A stretch of DNA of 64,000 nt from contig PUDQ02000024.1 of the NCBI GenBank assembly GCA_002964805.2, positions 434,001 through 498,000 of the forward strand. The letters are read 5' to 3'. The position numbers and the translations under genes are program-made. The DNA is from Trametes villosa (lineage: Eukaryota > Basidiomycota > Agaricomycetes > Polyporales > Polyporaceae). Shown here in pieces: positions 22,974 through 35,130 of the stretch (the first letter of the stretch is position 1; each line of letters begins with the position of its first letter). The notes under the pieces are model-generated. The model was not told the origin of the DNA, searched no databases, and was given only the letters and a program-made list of their open reading frames with translations.

Positions 22974-25645
22974 TGATCACAGTTGGCGATGTCGTCTCGG
23001 GGACTCGGGGGGTCGGGAGGTCGTTTAGCCTGCCGGTGGGGGGAGCTCGGCAGTGGTCCATGTATGGTGCGTGTTCACAGTCCTGTTTCACGGCGGTAAA
23101 CAGGTACTGATGTACATACGTCAGGATCTACGTAGGGAGCTCAAGCCTCGTCCATCCCGTGCTCCCGCCACCATTCTCCAGCTAGAACTCGAAACACCCG
23201 GCCTCGGATTCGTAGACGCGAAGAACTGTGTCCTGCGTCGCCTCGCGATACTTCTCGCCTTCCCCCCGCACTGTCCCCTCGGACTTCCCCACCCCCCGCC
23301 TGCGCGCGGGGCCACGAGGCGCTCGAAGCATCATCCCCTTGCCATCTGGCATCTCGCCATCCATTCTCCGAGGCCATCCTGCGGTGGTGGGAAGCGCGAA
23401 GCACGCCGCTCTCGTAACCGCTCTCGTATGGGCGCGTACTTGCACAAAATTTGCGGCATTCGAGGGTCGACGTGAGTCACGGACCAGCCTCGAGTCTCGA
23501 GTTTCAACGGCGTATGGCGGACGGCGAGCGGCGCGATCGCAGGCCTGCCTGATGTTCCGCGCCCCGCGCAGGATCTTCGACTCTCGGCGGCGAGGACGAT
23601 GCGCGCACGCCCGACCCTGGGTTCTGATTAACCTTCGCGGACGGGGAGCGAGGCCATAGAGCGCAAACAGAGTGCACAACGCCCGAGATTGGAGACAATT
23701 TGCGACAGGCGACAGGCCGTGTGTGCGAGTGCGGTGCAAGGTTCGACACAACCTTCGGCGCAGCGGACCACGCGGCGGGAGATTTTGGATGCGACCACAG
23801 ACGCACACAGCGGACTCTGAGCCTCTGATGTTTTGAATGGCGAGTTCGGAGTGGTGGCCTGTCAGAAAACCACAGCGCGGTTCTGCCGCCCGCGCGGACA
23901 CACCTTCCAGCTTCCAGCTTCCAGGGCGGACATGCATCAGACTTCGGAGATGGTCGTCGCAACTCCCGCAGATGCAGACACACCTCCGCAAAATCGCCGG
24001 CGGACCGTTACCGTGCACGCGACGGCGGCTGTCAGCACACGCGGATTTTGGTGGGCCGGCGCGAGTCGCGAGTTGCGACGATCTGAGGGCAGGGCGCGTG
24101 TATCTGGTGAACACTGAATGGGGCGTCGGGCGCGCGGCCAGCCGCGGGCATGCACGTCGCGACGATGTGGGTTGAATTGCCGTAATCTCCCGCTGTCGTG
24201 CGGTAACGTCCCGAGCGCTGAGCGTTCACGTTCACGGCAGCGGGACGCTTCGATGACGGTCCAGGACCCTCGTGAGTCGTCCGGCCTTTAGGTTCGGACG
24301 CGCGTTGACCCTGAGGGCCTGACAGACGCCGCACAGACAGTGCCCCGGCGGGTGTGGACCTGCGCAGTGCGAGGCGGGAGACGACCGGAATGGGCGAGCA
24401 GCAAGCGGGAGGACGCCGAGGACGCCGACTTGTGGCTGAGACGCGTACGGCCGCTGCAGCCGCGGGTGGTGGCATTGGCCACAGAGGGCTGCCGCAGGGC
24501 GGATTGCCACGACAGGGGGCGCGCAGGAGCCCGCGAGAGGTGAGAGGGGCGATGCGGTGCGTCGTGCGCCGGCGGCGCAGGAATGGACGCAGTGCATCTG
24601 CATCTCCCTTCTCGGCGAGGGCGGGCACGCACAACGCTAACGCTAACGTTGATTGCAATTGTAATCTGCGTGTAAGCATGTAAATTGTGACGGGAGGCCT
24701 GGTGCGCCCTGTGATGCGCACACTTGCGCACCCGCGGGGGCCTGACGACGCTGAGGGTGGGAGCGGGCGCGCGGGAGGCGTGATGCCTGTGCAGGGTCGG
24801 CCGGACGCGTAGCGGGCAGCGGCGCGCGAGAGGGGCGGCGGGGGCGTCGGCGGAGGAGAGGGCGTCACCGGCGGGGGCGCCCGATCCGGAACGGGCGTCG
24901 GCTGGCGGAGGACACTGGACAGGGGCGGCGGGCGGTGCGGCTGTCAGATACGGTGCAGGAAATGGGCGGCAGGGCGCGGCCCAGGCTGCATACGCTAACG
25001 CTTGCTGATCGCGCGAGCGAGTGGTTGCGAGGGACGACGTCGTCGTCGGCCGCGCCGAGCAGAACTTCGCGCGCGGGCAGGGAAAGGGAATCCCAGGGAG
25101 GGAGTGAACGTACGCGACGCGAGGAAGATTTGTCGAAGGGCGCACGGCCCGCTATGGACTTCCCGCCGGCATCCTGGATCTGTCCCCGGCGGATCGGGGG
25201 GGCCCCGGGCTGGACCTGCCCCTTGCGGGACGAGGGCGGACGGGGGCTTGTGCCTGATTAGGCAGGCCATAATGAACGCGCGCCGGCAGAAAGCGTTGGG
25301 TTCTGTTCTGTCCGCCTCGACACGCACGCTAGACGTCGGCTGCTGCCCGCCTGGGAGGATCACGTCCTTGCCACGATGTCCCGGCCCCCCCGTCTCGCCT
25401 CCATTCCCCTCGAGTCCGAGTGCGGACGCAACCTTGCTGCTCAGAGCTCAGGCTCTCCCCCGCCGACGCGAGACAATAGCACTGGCCCGCAACGGAATGC
25501 GACGCACACACAAATGACTGCATCGCTCTCCCTCGTCCTGCTCGCACCCGTTTGTCTTGGGCGGGCACAGCCGCACGCGCAGGCTGCGTACGCGCTCCCC
25601 GAGCAGCCCTTGCCCCCATCTCGCTCGCGCTGCCCGCCTGCCGTC

Positions 25646-25651
25646 TATAAA
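25646..25651 (+). promoter_or_regulatory. TATA box candidate
   Basis: tataaa about 160 bp upstream of the F-box-like start codon at 25811, followed by a C/T-rich leader. Confidence 0.4.
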
Positions 25652-25810
25652 GCGCGTATCCCGCGCCTCGGGCCAGCCCTGCTCTCATCGGTTAAACACT
25701 CGCGCGCTTCCTGCCCCCGCTAGCGAACCCTGCTTCTCCTTAAATCTCCCCACCTCCCCCGCCCCGAGTCCTCACCTCTTCCGTCACAGCCCCCGCCCCC
25801 ACCCGCCGCC

Positions 25811-27696
25811 ATGCCCCGCCGCCTCACCCTCGCCGACGTCCCGGAGGAGCTCCTCGAGCGCATCCTCGCCCTCGTCCTCGTCCAGTCGCCCGAGGCGACC
25901 CCCCGCCCCTCCTGGCACCCGTACACGACGCCCGCGTCCGCGGCCGGCCACGCGAACGTCATCTCCCCGCTCCTCGTCTGCCGCGCCTGGCTCCGCATCG
26001 CGACGCCCATCCACTACCGCCACCCCGTCCTGCGCACGCCGCGCCACGCGGACCTCCTCCTCCGCGCGCTCCGGCACACGCCCGGGCTCGCGCTCTGCGT
26101 GCGCAGCCTGCACCTGCACGCGACGTCGCCCGCGCTGCGCGACCTCGTCCCGCTCTGCGGGTACCTGCACACGCTCGACCTCACCGTCGACAACGGGGAC
26201 GCCGCGTCCGCTAGCGCTGCACCCGGTACGGGCGCACCCACTGGTCGCGAGCGCGGCGTGGTCGAGTTCTGTGAGGGCTTCATGCGGACGCGCTCCATCC
26301 GGCACCTCGTCATCCGCAAGAACGCGTATCTGACGCAGCCGAACGCGACGTACGTCTTCGAACAGCTCGCGAAGGCGATCGTGCGCTGGCACAAGCTGGT
26401 GAGTTCACGTTTACTGCGAGCCATCTTCTCGTCTGGCGTGATGCTACGTCGGTGGTGGCGCTGCGCGCGCCCCCGGTGGATCATCGAGGTGGATAGCTGC
26501 ATCTATCTGGTGGCTTCGACAGCATGCGGTGCGCGTGAGCGCGCTGCGAGCGGGACGCGCGAACAGCGTTCCGTGCCGTCATACGCCTGCCTTCGATCAT
26601 GCGCGAGAACCCTGAGCTAGGGCCCCGCAAACCTACGCCGCTTTCGGACTCCTGTGGGCTCGGATGTGCAGACTGGACCCGCTTGCTGACGCGCGCCCGC
26701 TCTGATCTGCAGGAGACCGTGAACGTCGCGTTCCGCCTCAGCCCCTCGCCCGCCGCGAGCGCGCTCACGCAGGCGCTCGCGGGCGCGCCGCGCCTGCACA
26801 CGCTGTACACGCAGCTGCCCGCGGTGTGGAACACGACCTTGCTCGACGTGAGTCTCTTTCCCCCCCTCATCTCGCGCTATCTTGCACCCCCGCCGTCTCT
26901 ATCTCTGCCCATCTGTTTACTGTATTCCCCCCGCTGTCGGAGTCGTACGTCCGCTCGGCCTCTGTTGTGTCCCCGCGCCGTCTTCTCCGTGCTTCGCGAC
27001 TTCGATCCTTCCCGTTCCGCGTCCTGCCCATCGCGAACCTTCTCCCTCTCCCTCCTCTTCCCCCACTTCTCTTCCATTCCCCCCGCCCCCGCCTGTCACG
27101 CTGAAACCAAACCCGACGCTGACGCCCCCCTCTCCCTCCAGATCGCGCAGAACCCGGCACTCGCCCGGATCGCGCTCTCCCCGGCGCCCGAGCTCGCCGG
27201 CGCACACCTCTTCCTCGCCGAGGCCAAACGCCACCCCCGCCTCGTCGACCTCATCCGCGCCGGCACCACCACCTCCACCTCTGCGCCCGCCGCACGCACG
27301 AACTCGCGCCAGCCCGTCGCGTTCTCGCTCGCCAGCGCAGCGCGGGCGCGCGCGCAGAGCGCGGCCATCCCCCCTGGGACGAGCCCGCTGCCGGTGCCGA
27401 CATGGGGGTACGAGCGCGACGTGCCCGCGCCGGTGTGTCCCCCCGTGCGCCCTGCGCAGTACATGCCGGCGCAGGCGCCGTCGGCGTACTCGCACTCGCA
27501 ACACTATGTGCATGCCCCGCAGTATGCGTATGCGCAGGGCCAGCAGGCGGGGTCTTATCCGTACGGCGGGCACTACGCGCACGCGCAAGGAGTCGCACCG
27601 TCGCCGAGGGTGGAGGTCCCCGTCCACCCGGGGATGCTCGCTGCCAGCCAGGCGCAGCGGAGGGCGGCGGGCAGCCGGCGGATGACGGCGTCCTGA
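25811..27696 (+). CDS. F-box-like protein with Tyr/Gln/His-rich tail
   Basis: Exons 25811-26398, 26713-26847 and 27142-27696 join in frame to 425 residues. The N-terminus (LTLADVPEELLERILALVL, then LLVCRAWLRIATPIHYRHPV) has the F-box pattern, interrupted by an insertion of about 25 residues. Leucine-rich segments follow (LALCVRSLHLHATS, LHTLDLTVDN, RSIRHLVIRKNAYL, APRLHTLYTQL). The last about 110 residues are disordered and rich in Ala, Pro, Tyr, Gln and His (HYVHAPQYAYAQGQQ). The two introns are long for this window (314 and 294 bp). The substrate is unknown. Confidence 0.78.
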
Positions 27697-28643
27697 GCGC
27701 GCCGTCCCCGCCCGCGCTCGGTACCCGCCGCAACAAAAACGGTGAACGACGACAAGGAGAGAAGAGAAGACTGTACATGACCACACACATACGAATTCTT
27801 GGGCCCCCGGTGACGCTGCTGCTTTCTTGAGACCCAGAGACTCTCGCGCTGACGATACGGATACAATTACGGAAACGGACCTTTTCACGGCGTGCATCAC
27901 GACTGTACATGTGTATAATAGCGCGATAATACCCCTTCCCAGCCTTCAGCCCGCGCGCGCCATTTCAACCTTCCGAGTTCCCTGCCCAGTGTCCGCCCCC
28001 ACACATTCATTATACCCGTCGCCGTCGCGACAGGAGCGCGTCGCCAACGCGACGTTGTTCTCCCCCGCCAGCGGCCCATTCAGTCAGTCCTTCATTCACA
28101 TTGAGTCCTTGCGCTTCTTCTTGTCCCGCCGCCTCGCTTAGCTCGTTTTCGCTGCTTCCCGCTCGTTCTGGTCCCTGGTATTCCCGCACGCCCGATGCGG
28201 CCTTTGCATTGACATTCGCTACCACTCGTCGCCATAGACCCATCGCGCCTTCACGCTTCTACTTGCACAATACGGATTCGGATACGGAAAACCCCCTACC
28301 CATATTATCCCACCGCGCGCCCAGTGCGCACCGTCGTATACCCGCTATACCCTGTGCACCCACCCGCTGTACATGGCACGCCACATACCCTCTCCGCACC
28401 TACCGCTTACCGCGTACACGCTCGCTGGCTGAGAAATACACTCTACACTCGTTTCATGTGCGCGCTGCTGAGCAGTGAGATTGAGACTTGGCGCGCGATG
28501 GGCCCCCCGTCCGGATCCGAGCCACTCGAACCACCGTGCATTCCGCCACAGACGCGACTACGCCGCAAGTATGGTAGGTACACTGACACCACCACCTACG
28601 TACATCCTGCGCCGCGTGCCTGCGCACATACGCAGGTAGGTGC
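27697..28643. other. Intergenic between convergent genes
   Basis: 3' flanks of the F-box-like gene (plus) and lactonase copy 1 (minus). No gene or RNA could be supported. Confidence 0.45.
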
Positions 28644-29981
28644 CTAGTCTAGCCAGACGAAGCTCGAGCGTGTCGGGATGTCCTTGTTCGACGCGACGAT
28701 CTCCAAGTCCGCGCCGCCCGCCGTGCGCTTCAGCACGACGACGCCCGCGTCGCCCGCCACGCCCGCCGCGACGAGGAACGCGTTCTCCTCGCCCCCGCTG
28801 AGCTCCATCCCCCTTATCTGGTCGAGCCCCGTGAACACGTGCTTCACGAACTTGAGCTCCGGCTCGACCGCGTAGATCGCGATCGCGTCCCCGCGCGGGT
28901 CCTGCACGCCGACGTTCCGGTTCGACACGTATATGAACGGCTGCGAGAAGTTCGACCCTGGCGCAGGGGAGGCCTCGGCGAGCAGGATCTCGCCCGCGGC
29001 CATGCTCGCGCCCGCGGGCAGCCCGGGGGGCACGACGGAGAAGTTCGCGACGAGCGCGGCGGGCCCGGGCGAGGCGGGCGTGGGCGGGATCGCCTGCTGG
29101 GTGAGCGTGGAGGAGAGCTCGTGCACGGTGTAGACTTGGGAGTCGCGCACGACGATGTGCCGCGGGCCGCTGCCCTTCGGCTGGTCGATCTGGCCCTGGA
29201 CCTTGAACGCGCCCGGGGGCCCGGTCGGCGCGAGTCGCCAGATCGTGTCCGCGCCCTGCGTAGCGCGAGTAAGCGATTGCGATGAGAAAGGAGCGCAGAG
29301 GAAAGCGCGGAGGGGGGCAGGGGGAAGGGGGTGGCGGACGTACCAGATCCGGGACGAAGACCTCCGAGCCGACCTCGAGCGCCATGTGCGGGTGCGAGAC
29401 GGGCGCGGCGAACGAGATCAGCGGCGCGCCCTCTGTAAACTCGAGCGGGTCCGCCTCGGTGGGGATGATCAGGCCGTTGCCCGATCCGAACTGCACAATG
29501 TGTCAGACAGGCGTAGAGTGCGCGCCACTAGCCCGCCACTGGCACTAGCACAGGGCGAATGTACCAAGCTGACGGCGGGCTCGGAGGCGACAAGGATGTA
29601 CAGGCACGTACGTTCATGACGGCGACCTCGCCGGTGGAGAGCGGGACGGCGAACGCGGGGCCGTTCCCGCCTGAGCTTGTCTGCCCGACTGCGGCGGTCA
29701 ATAGGCCGTCCTGCTTGACGAAGAATGACTGCAGCGCGCCGTCCGTGTTCTCGTTCGTCGCGCTTCACATGTCACACACATACATCAGGTATGGAATGCG
29801 CGTGGGGGTGACAAGAGACTCACTAGAGGATGCTCTTGTTCGTGGGGTGGAGGTCGATCCACGACGGGTTCTGGCCCGTGGGGTTCTGGCCCACGAGCGA
29901 GAGCGTGTTCGCGTCCGAGTTGAAGAGGTACGTCGCGATGAACGACGTGTACCCGCCCGCGAGGATCGTGAAGTTGACCAT
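28644..29981 (-). CDS. Seven-bladed beta-propeller lactonase-like protein, copy 1
   Basis: Exons 29981-29824, 29762-29612, 29490-29344 and 29255-28644 give 355 residues. The sequence fits the lactonase / 3-carboxy-cis,cis-muconate cyclase-like propeller family: repeated blade edges such as ILAGGYTSFIATYLFNSD, PVSHPHMALEVGSEVFVPDLG, KGSGPRHIVV, PFIYVSNRNVGVQDPRGD and a terminal TRSSFVWLD. No signal peptide is seen, so it is probably cytosolic. The known family opens lactones such as 6-phosphogluconolactone or closes muconates. The actual substrate here is unknown. Compared with copies 2 and 3 it lacks the fourth intron and has a longer loop in the last exon (SPGPAALVANFSVVPPG), so it is the most diverged of the three. 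Confidence 0.88.
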
Positions 29982-30889
29982 GCTGCTTGTTGCTTGGATT
30001 GGGTGTCCTTAACGTGAAAACGAGTGGTTGCGTCGGGGTCCGGTCCGGTCAGTGCTCGTGCTCGTCAAGAGTGGAGGTGCGATTAGCGGCGTCGTGCGTT
30101 AGAGTAAGTCGTCAGGCTCAGGACACCAGGTCGCGAGTCGTGCAAGGGGTGAGAGCGAGAGAGCCGGGGGCGGGCGAAGGAGGCGCGGCGGGGAGCGACT
30201 ATATATCACCACGGGCTATTGTGCATCGTGATCGAGGCGCGACAATAGCCCGCGGGCGGTTCCTCTGCAAAGCATGATCAATCCGCGCGCTTTTGCTGTA
30301 CAAACATCATCTATGCATCGACACCATCAAGGCTCGGGTTACGACGCTGACCACGGATCAATGGGGCTCCCCTATATTGCTGGAAGAAAGGCTCACCAGC
30401 CTTGTGAGAGATGGTGCCGCGCACGGTCGAAGGGTGAAGGCGAAGGCAAACATCTCTCTCAGGTTCAGACGCCCCCTGCGTATGTAGTATCGGCAGGCTG
30501 TGTATGAGATGGTGGTGATGGTGCGACGCAAGTTAAGGTTCGAATCTGCCTAGATTCGCGCCAGGGCGTACTGCGATAATAGGCGCGCACCACAATCCTA
30601 CAGCCAGAACCCGCAGTGTGTATGATCACCGAGCGGAACCATCCGTCGTGCCCTCGGCCAGCTTATGCTGCAGTTGGCGACATCATCGCCTGCAAGCTTT
30701 CCTTCTCGCCGACGCGCGCATGCAGCCAAGGACGCGGTCAGATGTTGAAGCGCCTCCCACTGGCGCAGAGTCTGCTAGTAAGGGCGCGCCGCGAACGCGC
30801 GATGTCGATCGTTAGGAACGTTTGTGGCAGTTGAATGTATTGTGAGACATACCTGGATGGTAGACTTGAAACTTGAGGGAAGATAGGGC
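29982..30889. other. Upstream region of lactonase copy 1
   Basis: No gene supported. A tatata run near 30199-30206 lies about 215 bp upstream of the start codon. Continues into the dispersed repeat at 30.9 kb. Confidence 0.4.
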
Positions 30890-31955
30890 GCCCTATGAAG
30901 GTCAGCCAAAGCAGAGGAGTCGAAGAGAAATTAAGGCGCATGTTGGTTTCCCCGCGGGTGCGATTGCGCGCCCCGCGGGTACTGATCCCGGAGACCACGA
31001 AAAGGTCTGCGCCAGGACGGACACCGCGCGGGCCAGTGTCCGCCCTCCCCCGGGACGTACCTTTTATACCGAGCCCAGCACACCCAGCCAAGCCAAGCCC
31101 AGCAGCAGAGAGAAGCCCCCAGCATAGAGAGCCCAAGAGCCAGCCAGAGCGCCAGAGAGAACCAGAGCACTGCAGAGAGCCAGAGCGCCAGAGAGAGCAA
31201 GAGAGCCGCAGAGAGCCGCAGGAAACCAGAGAGACCCAGACCAGTACCAGAGCCCCAAGCTAGCACCAGAGCCCCAGAGAAGCCCCAGAGCGCAAGAAAA
31301 GCCAGACCCGAGCCCCAGAGAGAACCCGAGACACAGAGAGAGCCCGAGCACCAGGTAGAACCGAAGCGTCGCCAGAGCCAAGACCCAGAGAAGAGCCGCA
31401 AACCCGAGCGAAGACCACCCTGCCCCAGGAGAAAGAAAGCCCCAAGCAGATAGCCCAGCCCAGTCAGCGAAGACCAGTGAGCCCCAGAGCAGCGAGCCAC
31501 AGTACCGACCCCAGAGCAGCCCCAGCTGGAGAGACCCGAGAGCCCAAGTACCAGTAGAAGAAGCCCAGCCAGCAGCGCAGCCCAAGACACCCAAGATCCA
31601 GATCCAGACGTCGACTAGCAGCAGGTAGCCCCAGAGCGTAGCACAAGCCCAGCAAGCACAGAGCACTAGAGCTAGATCAGCGAGCAGCGAAGAGCCCCCA
31701 GTGAGACCAGACCCAGACCCAGTTCAGGAGGAGGAGGAGGTCGCCGAAGAAAAGCCAGGGGGGGAGAAGCCCAGAGGAGATGGCGGTAGGAGAGAAGGAG
31801 GTCGAGCAGAGCGCGGACTGCGGATATAGGCCCGCTCGAGGGAGGCTGACGGTCGCGGGCTGGCAGTCCGCCGCCGCCGATCGTCACGTCGCGATGTTGG
31901 TTCGGTTTGGAGCCCCCGCGCTGCCGCGAGCTTGCTCGGCTGCACACGGACGCCT
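30890..31955 (-). repeat. CTCTGG-rich dispersed repeat, copy A
   Basis: Read on the minus strand, this segment matches 42525-44250 read on the plus strand. The match includes the left edge (gccgagcaagctcg, then ggcggactgccagcccgcg) and the right edge (aaggtacgtcccgggggag, agaccttttcgtggtctccg, gaaaccaacatgcgcctta). The interior is low-complexity sequence built from ctctgg / gggctctt words (cagagag / gagccc on plus). No terminal inverted repeats or target-site duplication could be made out. It has no recognised transposase or reverse-transcriptase coding. Copy A is about 650 bp shorter than copy B. The class of element is unknown. Confidence 0.75.
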
Positions 31956-32339
31956 CGGGAGGCCCTGTTCACGACATGTTATATGGAATTCCGGCCGAGC
32001 ATACCGCACAGGGAGTCCACGGTGCTGTTGGTTGCAACGTCAGAGAGAGCCTACGACATCAGAAACGGGAGACAGACCGCCATAAATTCCCGATCGATTA
32101 GTAGAGTTCGTCACGGTCGGGCCCAAGGGCACAGCATGGACAGGCTGCGCTTACCATTGGGTGTTCGCCGAGCAATGGCATCACTCAGTTCACGGCACTG
32201 GGGTCCGCATGCCGCCCCAGATGCGCGCGACAATACGAAGCGCGACGTCAAGGTCGTTGAAACGTTGAGGCTGCAGCCGACGATGGGATGGGGATATCCA
32301 GGTATCATTCAACTTCTCGTAGAAGCGGAACTTTTAGCT

Positions 32340-33610
32340 CTAGTCGAGCCAGACGAAGCTCGTCCTCGTCGGCAACTCGAGGTTCCTCGTCAGCAACGTC
32401 AGGTTCCGTCCCCCCTGCGTCCGCTTCAGCATAATCACGCCCGCCTCGCCCGCGACCCCACCCGCAATGAGGAACTCGTTCTCCGGGCCCCCGAGCTGCA
32501 TCCCGCGGATCTGGTCCAGGCCGGTGTACACGAAGCCGACGAGCGCGAGCTTCGGCTCGACGCGGAAGATCGCGATCGCGTCCCCGCGCGGGTCCTGCAC
32601 GCCCGTGTTGCGGTTCGAGACGTAGAGGAACGGCTCGGGGAAGTGCTTCGAGCGCTCGGTGAGCAGGATCTCGCCCGCGGCCATCGCGGCGCCCTGCGGG
32701 AGCCCGGGCGGGAGGATGGAGAAGTTCGCGACGAGGTGCGCGGTGCCATTCGGCGCGCGGGGGATCCGCTGCTCCGTCAGCGTGCTCGCGAGCTCGTGCA
32801 GAGTGTAGAGCGTGTTGCCTGTGCGGGAGGTAGGCGATCAGCGAGGGCGAATGGGCTGTCTAGGGGGAGTTGCGTACCACGCGTGGCGATGTGCCGCGGG
32901 CCGCTGCCCTTGGGCTGGTCAATCTGCCCGTGCACCTTGAACTTGCCGGGCGCGCCATCCTTGGTGAGCCGCCAGACTTTGTCCGCGCCCTGTGACGTGT
33001 GAACGCGAGGCCTTACTGCGCGATAAGATGACGTACCAGGTCGGGAACGAAAACTTCAGACCCGTGCTCGAGCGCCATGTGCGGGTGGGACACCGGTGCG
33101 TCGAACGTGATCAGCGGGTGATCGGGCAGGAAGTCCAGCGGGTTTCCGTGCGCCGTGGGCACGATGAAGCCGTTTCCGGAGTTGTACTGCACCACAGCTA
33201 ATTGTCAGGATTCGCCGCAGGAAGAGAGTACATGGGTTGCTTACGTTCATGACCGCGACCTGCCCGGTGGACAACGGGGTGGTGAACGCGGGGCTGTCTC
33301 CGCCCGAGGAGATAGTGTCAATGGCATCCGAGAGCACGCCCTCCTTGCCGATGAGGAACGACTGCAGGCCGCCGGACGCGTTCTCGTTCACCGCGCTGGG
33401 GAGTAGAGGTGAGCAGGTGAATATAACGCCGTGCGCAACGGTCCGGACTGACTAGAGAATGCTCTTGTTCGTCGGGTGCTGCGCGATCCACGACGGGTTC
33501 GCGCCGGTCGGCGACTGGTGCAGCAGCGAGAGCGCGTTCGTGTCGGAGTTGAACAGGTACGACGCAACGAACGTGGTGTACCCTCCCGCGAGGATCGTGA
33601 AGTTGACCAT
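32340..33610 (-). CDS. Seven-bladed beta-propeller lactonase-like protein, copy 2
   Basis: Exons 33610-33453, 33395-33245, 33186-33037, 32989-32878 and 32818-32340 give 349 residues. It has the same exon lengths as copy 3 (158, 151, 150, 112, 479), which shows that the two are sister duplicates. Family landmarks: ILAGGYTTFVASYLFNSD, PVSHPHMALEHGSEVFVPDLG, IDQPKGSGPRHIAT, PFLYVSNRNTGVQDPRGD, YTGLDQIRGMQLGGPENEF, FVWLD. No signal peptide is seen. It faces away from copy 3 and is followed by repeat copy A about 385 bp downstream. Function as for copy 1: lactone-hydrolysing or muconate-type propeller, substrate not known. Confidence 0.9.
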
Positions 33611-34329
33611 GGCGGCGGCGGCTGAAGCTAGTGGGCGATCCGGCGGGCAGTGACGCGGGCGGAATGGCGACCCGCGTCCGCTGCATGGATGTCTTATATG
33701 TCCGCCGCCTGCGTGTTCGAGGAAGCACGATCATGCGTGCGTGCGGGTCGATCCACACGGCGTCGCGCCATCTCCTGGCCGACTGGCGGTCCTGCTGATG
33801 CGATAACTGTCCACCCGAGGCTGGCCCGTGCGCCGGTGCAGTAAGGGAGAAGCGTTCTCAACGGCACAAGGCTCCGCGGCCAGCGTAGCCTACGTCACAT
33901 GCCCGACACGCGCACCCGTCGCGGGGCGGGACCACCTCGGCCGAACCCCCTCGTACTATATCTGATACGGGCTGCTACTTTTACCGCGTCGACGCGACGT
34001 CGAGTTATGAACGGCTGAACAGTGCGGTCCTCAGGCAGGACTGCCCGAGACTCGTCCGGCGTTTTAATAGTCTCGTTCCCATCCCTTCTGGCGCTAACGA
34101 GCCTTACCGCCAGAAGGTCTGGTGCATTTCGGGACGAAAACGGCCACTCGTGACGGTCAGGTAACGGGGGTCACACTCGCATGCTGGGACTCAAATATCT
34201 TCGCAATAAACAACATCGCTGCACCCAAACCTCGTAGGGGGGACTGAGAGCATCTTGCCGTTGTGCCCATGAAGTTGTGGGAAATTCGGAGGCGTATTGA
34301 CCGAGGGGTGAGCGCGCGGCGTCCTCGTG
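33611..34329. other. Upstream region of lactonase copy 2
   Basis: Promoter side of copy 2. A short hairpin occurs near 34078-34113 (ccttctggcg and cgccagaagg). No gene is seen. Confidence 0.4.
33693..33698 (-). promoter_or_regulatory. TATA-like element of lactonase copy 2
   Basis: tataag on the minus strand, about 83 bp before the start codon at 33610. Copy 3 has tataaa at a comparable distance. Confidence 0.45.
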
Positions 34330-34989
34330 CTAGACGCTTGTGTAGGCGGGCGAGGGCGGGCGGCTAGAGGCGGCTGCACTCTGCGAGATCGCAGAAAGCT
34401 CCCCCTTTCCCTCAACTGCGTCTCTGCGGCTCAGGAAACCGCAGGGATTCGCTAGCATGCGCTCATAAAGCTGTCCCACAGACAATTTTTTGCCTACCTC
34501 GAGCCAGAGATGCTCACAGAGCTGCTGTAACAGGCTGACTAATCGTGACCTACCATCACGAGTGGCCTTAGCGCCCACGAAATGCCCCAGACGTTCTACA
34601 GGTCTCTCCCCCCGCGCGCCTAAATCTCTCGTGAGAACTTTCAAAACTGAGAGCGCTGGTCTTCGCTCCCTTGGCCAATGGGCGTGCGAGGGGGAGAGCA
34701 CCTGTAGAACGTCTGGAGCCGAGACTAGCGTTTTAATTGCTTCGTTGCTGACCTCGACGAGGCCCCAAGAAACCGACGGTCGTACTGTACCCCTGCCGAG
34801 AAACCATACCAGTCGGGAATGGTTCAGCCCTGGTTCCTTGGAATCGTCATCGCGGCTGGACAGGTTGAGCGCTAGACGATGCTGACCTCGAAATATATAC
34901 CGGCTTCTCGCCGCTGGTTCTGGATACTTTCTGATGTTTGTGTGCGTAAGTACCGGCATGCCGCCCACACTCAACGGTCTTCTGTGCAC
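34330..34989 (-). CDS. Hypothetical open frame, 219 codons
   Basis: A single uninterrupted frame on minus. Its middle reads like ordinary protein (EVSNEAIKTLVSAPDVLQVL, then LVSLLQQLCEHLWLEVGKKL), with Leu/Val-rich helices. The N-terminal 40 codons are less convincing. No family is recognised. It overlaps the long inverted repeat at 34587-34716, which argues that it could instead be non-coding. It lies in the unique centre of the inverted duplication. Confidence 0.3.
   Translation of the reverse strand: MHRRPLSVGGMPVLTHTNIRKYPEPAARSRYIFRGQHRLALNLSSRDDDSKEPGLNHSRLVWFLGRGTVRPSVSWGLVEVSNEAIKTLVSAPDVLQVLSPSHAHWPRERRPALSVLKVLTRDLGARGERPVERLGHFVGAKATRDGRSRLVSLLQQLCEHLWLEVGKKLSVGQLYERMLANPCGFLSRRDAVEGKGELSAISQSAAASSRPPSPAYTSV
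34587..34716. repeat. Inverted repeat / long hairpin
   Basis: The 17 bases ccagacgttctacaggt (34587-34603) recur as an exact reverse complement at 34700-34716. The pairing continues inwards with ctctccccc against gggggagag after one unpaired base. That makes arms of about 26 bp around a loop of about 77 bases. Confidence 0.85.
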
Positions 34990-35130
34990 TCAGCGCTGTT
35001 ATGTCAATCCAACGGCATCCCGCGGCATAATATCATCGTGGTGGTGGCATGCTAGACCCATACATTTTGCGCGAGGAGGGAAGACGAAAGCATGTATCAT
35101 AACGAGGGGAGAAGACCGGAGCGAGTACAC

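Larger units (their letters stand above)
21350..25810. other. Long gene-poor region
   Basis: About 4.4 kb with no gene that could be supported. Many open frames of 60-310 codons overlap on both strands with no splice-consistent protein family. This fits GC-rich non-coding DNA. It includes a perfect 22-bp palindrome (listed), a triple cttccag near 23908, and a doubled cgctaa motif near 24637. It contains the promoter of the F-box-like gene at its right end. Confidence 0.5.

Noticed and set aside
24032..25145. Long minus-strand frames of 278 and 285 codons
   Set aside because: They overlap in different frames, are Arg/Pro/Ala-rich as expected for GC-rich non-coding DNA, and contain no recognisable domain or consistent splice sites.
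28558..29496. 312-codon minus-strand frame over lactonase copy 1
   Set aside because: Shadow frame. After its first exon part it continues through an intron into the wrong frame; the spliced lactonase model explains the region.
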